Of a stretch of DNA of 64,000 nucleotides, positions 58,676-64,000 are shown piece after piece (the stretch's first letter is position 1; every line of letters begins with the position of its first letter). The notes beneath the pieces were generated by a model. It saw nothing but the letters and a program-made list of their open reading frames with translations, made no database searches and was not told the origin of the DNA. The stretch spans positions 2,909,964 through 2,973,963 of the forward strand of contig FN649734.1 of assembly GCA_000310025.1 (NCBI GenBank), given 5' to 3'. Source of the stretch: Ectocarpus siliculosus (taxonomy: Eukaryota > Sar > Phaeophyceae > Ectocarpales > Ectocarpaceae). The position numbers were made by a program, and so were the translations under genes.

Positions 58676-61600
58676 GCCGATATTGACTGCCCGCCGTTCG
58701 GTGCACATTCGTGTGCCCCCGGCCTCCGCCTCCTGCCAAGAACGCCACCTTTCCTCTAGTTCACCCCCCCGGAGGCAGAACCAGGTCATGACCGCGGGGT
58801 TGCGGTTGGCCAAAGTTTAGTGGAGAAAAAGCATGGCCCACCTCGTCGGTCGAGACAAGCGTGTTTTTTTTGTTTTGTTTTTCGTGGAACCTCACCCACC
58901 CAAATCTTTTCGAAAAATATGTCAATTCCTCAAACACTCTCGTTTTTTTTTTAGAGAAACGGCGGTTGTTATTGTGGTAATCTGCGTTCTTTTGTCTGGG
59001 TGCAACTGAATCGGAGTCCTTCGGTATGAAAACGAGACAGCAAAGTACGTGCTGCGGGCAACTAACTGCACGAGACTTGTTGGGCTCGGAAGTGCGGTGG
59101 GGGGGGGGTTGGTGCGACCCTGAGGACATCCCGCTAAATGCGGGGAGTTTTTTTTGCCGGTATGTTTGTGAAGGGAGACACGAAGAGGCAACGTCGGCGC
59201 AGCAGCATCGTCGAACCTGAAAAATAGGGTCTGGTAAGTCTGGGTGGGGTTGTATGCCGTCTGTAACCGCTATGTAAGTTAGACGATGCGTTCAATGGAT
59301 GCCCCAAGGAGAACGAACGGGTGCTCGCATAAAGCCTTATCACTTTTTTTTTTTTGACGCTACAGTACAGTCGGGAGCCCTCTATAAAAGTACGGATGAA
59401 AATTGGCTGGGAAAGATGGAATATTCAAGATGGCTGAGACATTGAATAGCGCGGGTGCCGGCCGTGGTGCCGATTTTGCCGCTTGGCACATACATACTTC
59501 GCACTTTTTCAAGAACGCTCCGGACTACTACTGTATGCCGTTCACACGAGGGGGGGCCAACCTGCTGGGATGGGATTGCCGGGTTGGTGCGAGTACACTC
59601 CGCGCGCCCCCCGCGGTTGGCCTGAGACAACCGGGTGTAGGCGGTGGGGGTTTCGGTGAAGGTCTTATCTTTGCCTTCGAAGGTGTTGAGGGCATGTTTG
59701 CGGTTGCGGTTTGGGGAAGAAGGTAGGTACAGTAGATGATGTGAGTGGGATCGGGGGCATAGGACCCCCGTACACATACATCTCTCTCCCTGCTAGTCAC
59801 ACGTACGTGCTTTTTGGTCCGCTGGCGGGTGTTGGAAAAAGAGCGGGGTCGTGCTTTCGACGCGTTTGGGAATTGCTGATAAATGCATGCCCCCACGTTT
59901 GATAGACAGACGAACAGGTGCACGTCGCCCCCTTTCTTTCTCCTCCCGCGGGCGGAGTGCATCCCCGAGCGAACAGTCTGTGGAAGTGGGCACCGGGGGG
60001 GGGGGGATAGGCAGAGCGGGGAGATTCATCCAACTTTTTAGTTTTGAAGAAGAAATAGGATGCAGAGGTCGCCTGTTGCGATTCGGCAACGGAGTGCTCA
60101 GCTGTTGGGGGGGGTAATAGTCGAAAAAACGCGCGCTCGCAGGTAAGCGCGCGGCAGGAATCAAGTGCGTGTTTCGCGCGTTGAGGGTTTGGGCGTGATG
60201 TGCATCCCAGCCGTTTCAGGCTGGTCATATGGCTTGTGGGGGGTCGAAAGGCGGACTTCGATTTCCGGATCTGGGTCGGGTAGTATTATATACTGTTGGC
60301 GCTGCGCAGAGAAGAACGCGTGGGACAGGTTGCCGGGGGGTAGGGTGGGTCCGTCGTATCACGCGCTTTGTCTACGTATTGTGGTAACCGTTTGTGATGG
60401 GTGGGGTGGTATTGCTAGTGTGAGTACTTACTTGCTGGCCTTGGGTTGTTGGTTGGGGCCATATTTTCGTGAGGGTTGGTGGTTTGGTGTGTACATGTAC
60501 GTGTGTTCGTTTCGTGACGTTTTGTCTGCTGCTTTCTTTTTTTTTTTTTTTCTTTTTCATAAAATATCCATCTAGCCGTGTATCTCATCATGCTGGGTTC
60601 AAACGTTGTAGTAGCCTGGGAGGCCGGTCGCTGGGTATTGTTGCCCGCGGAGGTAACCTGACCAAGGTCTTTTTAGGAGCGGCTTCGGGGGGGGGGGGGG
60701 GGGGGNNNNNNNNNNNNNNNNNNNNNNNNNNNNNNNNNNNNNNNNNNNNNNNNNNNNNNNNNNNNNNNNNNNNNNNNNNNNNNNNNNNNNNNNNNNNNNN
60801 NNNNNGTAGGGAGGAGGAGCCCCACTGAATGCGGTATACAAACAGTTTCGTGTTTTTGTTTATCAACCCCCCCCCCCACCCCCGGAATGTCGTGCCTTGA
60901 ACGCATTTTGTTGCGATCGGCTTGCTGTGCTGCACGACCGCCGAGGACCACCGACCGCTGTGCCACCAATGTCGGCGCGCGGGTGTGTGTTGGCTGACAA
61001 GGCAAAGTCCGGGCGTCTCGGCAAGCCAAGCTACAACACTTTCGTCCAGAGGGAACGGCCCCGTTAGCGCAACCAGACCGTGATAGTACCCACCCAGCCA
61101 CATTCAAAGAGTGGGTACTTGTATAGAACAGCCTGGTGATGATGTCCGTGCATGCAATCAATGCCAATGCCGTAACTCTCTTGACGATAAAACTGCCCCG
61201 CCCGCCGCCGCCCGAACCGCACAAACACTGCGTAACATGACAGCGTAGCTCGACAGCGCCTTGTTGCTAGGGCGCCGAAATATTACAAGCCGATTTCATC
61301 GAGTCATGGGAGCACCTCATCCTGGTGCAGCAGAGGGAAAAAACTGTGATAAAGAAACGGTGATTATTCCGGTAGGAGGCATGTGTCACCCTGCCGTTAG
61401 GCACTACCGATGGACAAGCAGCAGGCGTGTTGGTTTACAAGACTCAAGTCCCACACAATGATTCCCCTCCTGGTGTTACTGCGGGCACACCGCACGCAAC
61501 CAACACGCATCTCCTTCGAAAGCATGCCCCCCCCCCCCGACAAAAACAAAAGGTGCCGCAAAGTGCAAGCCAGGCCACCCCACATCCGCTACTACGTGGA

Positions 61601-61684
61601 CAACCAGCAGTTGACGAGGCGTCTTCCGTTGTCTAATTTCTCGACCAACCAAAGGTGGTTTGACTACATACTTCCAATAACTAC
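58568..61684. other. Convergent spacer with gap, no gene recognised
   Basis: Lies between the stop codons of the importin-like (+) and SPOUT1-like (-) genes. It is TG-rich on the plus strand around 60160-60560. The open frame at 59403-59726 has no recognisable domain. The 3' UTRs lie here. Confidence 0.55.
60706..60805. other. Assembly gap (100 N)
   Basis: One hundred N directly after a G-run of about 20. Confidence 0.99.
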
Positions 61685-63599
61685 TTACTGCTGCGATTGA
61701 GCAGGAACTGCAGCTGCTGCCACTCCGTTGCCTAGGACGTGGGACCTCAGCCGCGCCAGCGTGATGAGCACGGCCTCCTCCGTGCGGATGGTCCGGCTGC
61801 CCTGCCCAGGGCAGGTGTTGACCCACATGTCGAAGAGCGCGGAAGACTCGCTCCCGGGGAGTTGCAGAGATTCGTCGGCGTCCACGGTGGCCTCGATACC
61901 CTGGCGAACGAGGGGCCAAAAACAACGAGGGTACAGAAGAGCTTCCTGTTTAGCGTCGGTGGCCGGGAAAATACCGGTGTTTTCGGCGGGCACACTCTGA
62001 ATTCCCAAGTCTTCTCAATACCTTGAATATTGTGCCGGTCCGGTCCGTGCCGGTGAAATTTCTTGGCACATGGTAGATACCAGCAGTGGACACGGACCTC
62101 TACTGCACGTCATTTTTGAAACCCAGCCTCTTAGCACGTGCGTCTAAAACAGACGGCCAGACAGAGACACGAACATACAGCAGTGCATCAGGTACTCTGG
62201 GATTATTCCCCAGACACTGGTGCCATGCCCCTTCTATTGCCGCGGCCACGCCGAGGGGAAACCTTGAAGAAAAAAAATGTTCATTAGGGAAGCTGCGTAG
62301 TTGATCCCAAATCCTCCCACTATCGGCCCACGCATGGACAAGCGCATTATGCCAGTGTCACGGCCGGGAGTTGAGCCTCCGATCTCGATGATCCAACGAT
62401 TAAGACACTTTTTTTCTTGTGAGTTTTCGTCACTCAATTTTCTGGTTACACCTTGTGCGTGCTGTCTGCAGCGAAAAGGCGGGGCTGGAGGACGCGAGCC
62501 ATGGAACTACCGCAACTACAAGCACGGGCTTCGAACCCCGCCGACACACAAGCGACGAAACAAGCATCTCGTCAAGCCCACGCTGTTTTCGAGAGCCTGC
62601 AACATCCGTTTCGAGCCACTGCAATCGCCCACAACAACCCGAGAGCCAAAATGCGTTTCGGGCCCCAGCAACAAATCCGAGACGAACGTCCCGGGGACTG
62701 TACACCTCTGGCGCTGCTGAATCAACGGGAGAAAAAAAAACAAGAACCGATGACGGTCCCAACTCAACACCACTTCCACCACCACCACCACCATCACCAC
62801 CACCACTACCATCACCACCATCAACATCACTACCGCCATAACCGCCAGCAAAAACAACAAAACAAAACAAAAAACAGCCCGGTAACCCTAACCCTAGCCC
62901 TAACCTGCACGCCGCCGAAGACGACGAGGGCGTGGCGGTACTCCGGCAGCGCGAAGTCGGGGCTGTCGACCGTAACGTTCCCGCGCTCCGACGTCCCGAC
63001 GGTAAGGTCGTACCTGCCACCAGCCATGGCGTAATCATGACGAAGAAAGGGGGGGGGGACGCCGGCATGATGAACGAACGCTACACAGATTTTCTCTTGG
63101 GGCAGAAAATTCCACACCGTAGATAGAGGCCATGGAATCTTTAAACGCCGTCTTGTCCGTCCGTAGGAAGCGGAATTCGACACATTGGAGGACATGGAAG
63201 AAGCAACGTCGTTTGTCCATCTGAGCTGTGTGCGGGGTGTCAAGGAGCCAGACACGCTAAGCCCGTCCCACCCACAGGTGTAGCACATCGAAACACCAAA
63301 GAGCAGGCAACAACAGCGACAACAACTGCAGCAGCTAACCCGGCATCAGAACCAACAAACCACGGGATTGGAGTCCTCAAAACTCCCCCCCTCCTAACCG
63401 CTGAGGCATGCAAAACACGAGCACGCCCCCCCCCCCCGCCCACCCCCCGTTCTCACCCGCCCTTGTAGGGACAGCCGGCAAGCAAATCCGCCATCCCGCT
63501 GGCGAGACGCGTCTGGTACCCCCAGTAAAGCCCAAGCTCTTCGCGAGGGGCCGACGGAGGCACCGCCCTCCCCTTGTGGTTCTTCTTGCACGGGTCTCC
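61685..63599 (-). CDS. SPOUT1: SPOUT1/C9orf114-type RNA methyltransferase (3' exons, partial)
   Basis: Three exons (complement): 63457-63599, 62905-63013, 61685-61900, joined in phases 2 and 0, ending at TAA 61685-61687. They encode about 155 C-terminal residues. Landmarks agree with the SPOUT1 (C9orf114, CENP-32) family of SPOUT-fold putative RNA methyltransferases: GLYWGYQTRLAS, GYDLTVGTSERG, RHALVVFGGVQGIEA, LFDMWVNTCPGQGSRTIRTE, and EEAVLITLARL. The GTSERG, VVFGG and CPGQGSRTIRTEE blocks form the C-terminal knot and the S-adenosylmethionine site in this family. Human SPOUT1 has been linked to RNA methylation and to spindle/kinetochore function; the role here is inferred. The C-terminus adds a short Ala/Gln tail. 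The N-terminal half lies beyond the right edge. The intron between the last two exons begins with a telomere-like motif and contains a CCA-rich repeat (about 62765-62840). Confidence 0.9.
62765..62840. repeat. (CCA)n-type simple repeat
   Basis: CACCACCATCACCACC-type tract in the last intron of the SPOUT1-like gene. Confidence 0.9.
62884..62905. repeat. Short telomere-like sequence
   Basis: AACCCTAACCCTAGCCCTAA on the plus strand: three to four CCCTAA-like units that overlap the 5' splice site of the last intron of the SPOUT1-like gene. Confidence 0.85.
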
Positions 63600-64000
63600 C
63601 TGACAAAGAGAAGCGGAAACGGTAGACGACAATCCGGTAACCTTGTTTGCAAGAAAACGAAAAGCCGGGCTCCTTCGGGGTCTCCCCTAAAAGAAGAGCG
63701 GAAATGTATTATAAGACAAACGATAAACCTAACAAGAAGCCGGCCGGGCGTCTTGATTGCATGCTGGTTGTCATGACCGTGTAAAGGGAGCGGAGGGGGA
63801 GAGTGCTGCGGCCGTTGAGGCCGTGTAATGGGAACGGAATGGTAGAATTAGAAGTGCGACCCAGTACCCAAACTTGAGAAAAAAATATTTAGCGTCCCGA
63901 AGAAATGCAAGGGCGGTATGTACTAAAAGAAAAAAAACAAAAACCCATTGTCTGCACGCATGGTAGGTCTCTTCGCGCTACAAGGTCTCCCATTGCAGCT
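63600..64000. other. Right edge, intron of the SPOUT1-like gene
   Basis: Upstream of the first visible exon on the minus strand. I see no coding segment matching the family, so the next exon must lie outside the window. Confidence 0.5.

Noticed and set aside
59403-59726. 107-codon ORF downstream of the importin-like gene
   Set aside because: No domain, Gly/Phe-rich at the end, and it lies in a convergent 3' spacer.
62340-62405. Minus-strand segment resembling the 3' half of a tRNA (GGCTCAACTCCCG)
   Set aside because: No matching A box, D arm or acceptor stem could be paired.

Overview
This is nuclear DNA of an intron-rich eukaryote. The best guess is a brown alga close to Ectocarpus, which is an inference and not a database match. 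The grounds are: GC-rich genes cut into many exons of about 70-240 bp by introns of several hundred bp; abundant CT, CTG, AGG and TG repeats inside introns; a secreted/membrane protein of the Cys-rich EGF-like type common in brown algae; a Ty1/copia element; and neighbouring genes that mostly alternate strands. Two runs of 100 N (50227-50326 and 60706-60805) are assembly gaps flanked by C or G homopolymers.

Layout. 1-1798 (-): first two coding exons of a cyclin-dependent kinase of the CDK10 type, running off the left edge. 1799-2935: divergent intergenic region. 2936-14580 (+): a 15-exon gene (952 codons) for an EGF-like extracellular or membrane protein. 14581-16839: convergent spacer. 16840-27525 (-): a 13-exon gene (506 codons) whose N-terminus resembles mitochondrial ribosomal protein mS23/Rsm25 and which carries a long charged C-terminal extension. 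27526-31234: no gene recognised. 31240-38259 (-): a 7.0 kb Ty1/copia retrotransposon with nearly identical 321/322-bp LTRs but a broken gag-pol. 39824-42588 (-): an F-box/leucine-rich-repeat gene, 3' end not found. 42589-47586: 5 kb without a recognised gene. 47587-58567 (+): a 13-exon importin-alpha-like armadillo gene (1237 codons) with an unusual C-terminal Cys-rich module and a long low-complexity tail. 58568-61684: convergent spacer with a gap. 61685-63599 (-): the last three exons of a SPOUT1/C9orf114-type RNA methyltransferase, 5' part beyond the right edge.

The exon models were built by hand from GT/AG (once GC/AG) sites. In each full gene all phases join and the summed coding length is a multiple of three, which is strong internal support. 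The genes are housekeeping or regulatory and show no shared pathway.

The most unusual signal is in the introns. A short dispersed repeat (family B, about 110-120 bp, nine copies seen) lies in the 5' part of introns of three different genes, always in the same orientation relative to host transcription, with a TG-rich head and a small TTAGC/GCTAA hairpin. A second, longer repeat (family A) shows the same orientation rule in four genes. Two genes (importin-alpha and the mS23-like gene) also carry copies of an exon's 5' edge, with its splice acceptor, inside the intron just upstream. Together these suggest orientation-constrained intronic repeats and splice-site-spanning duplications worth testing as introner-like or intron-remodelling events.
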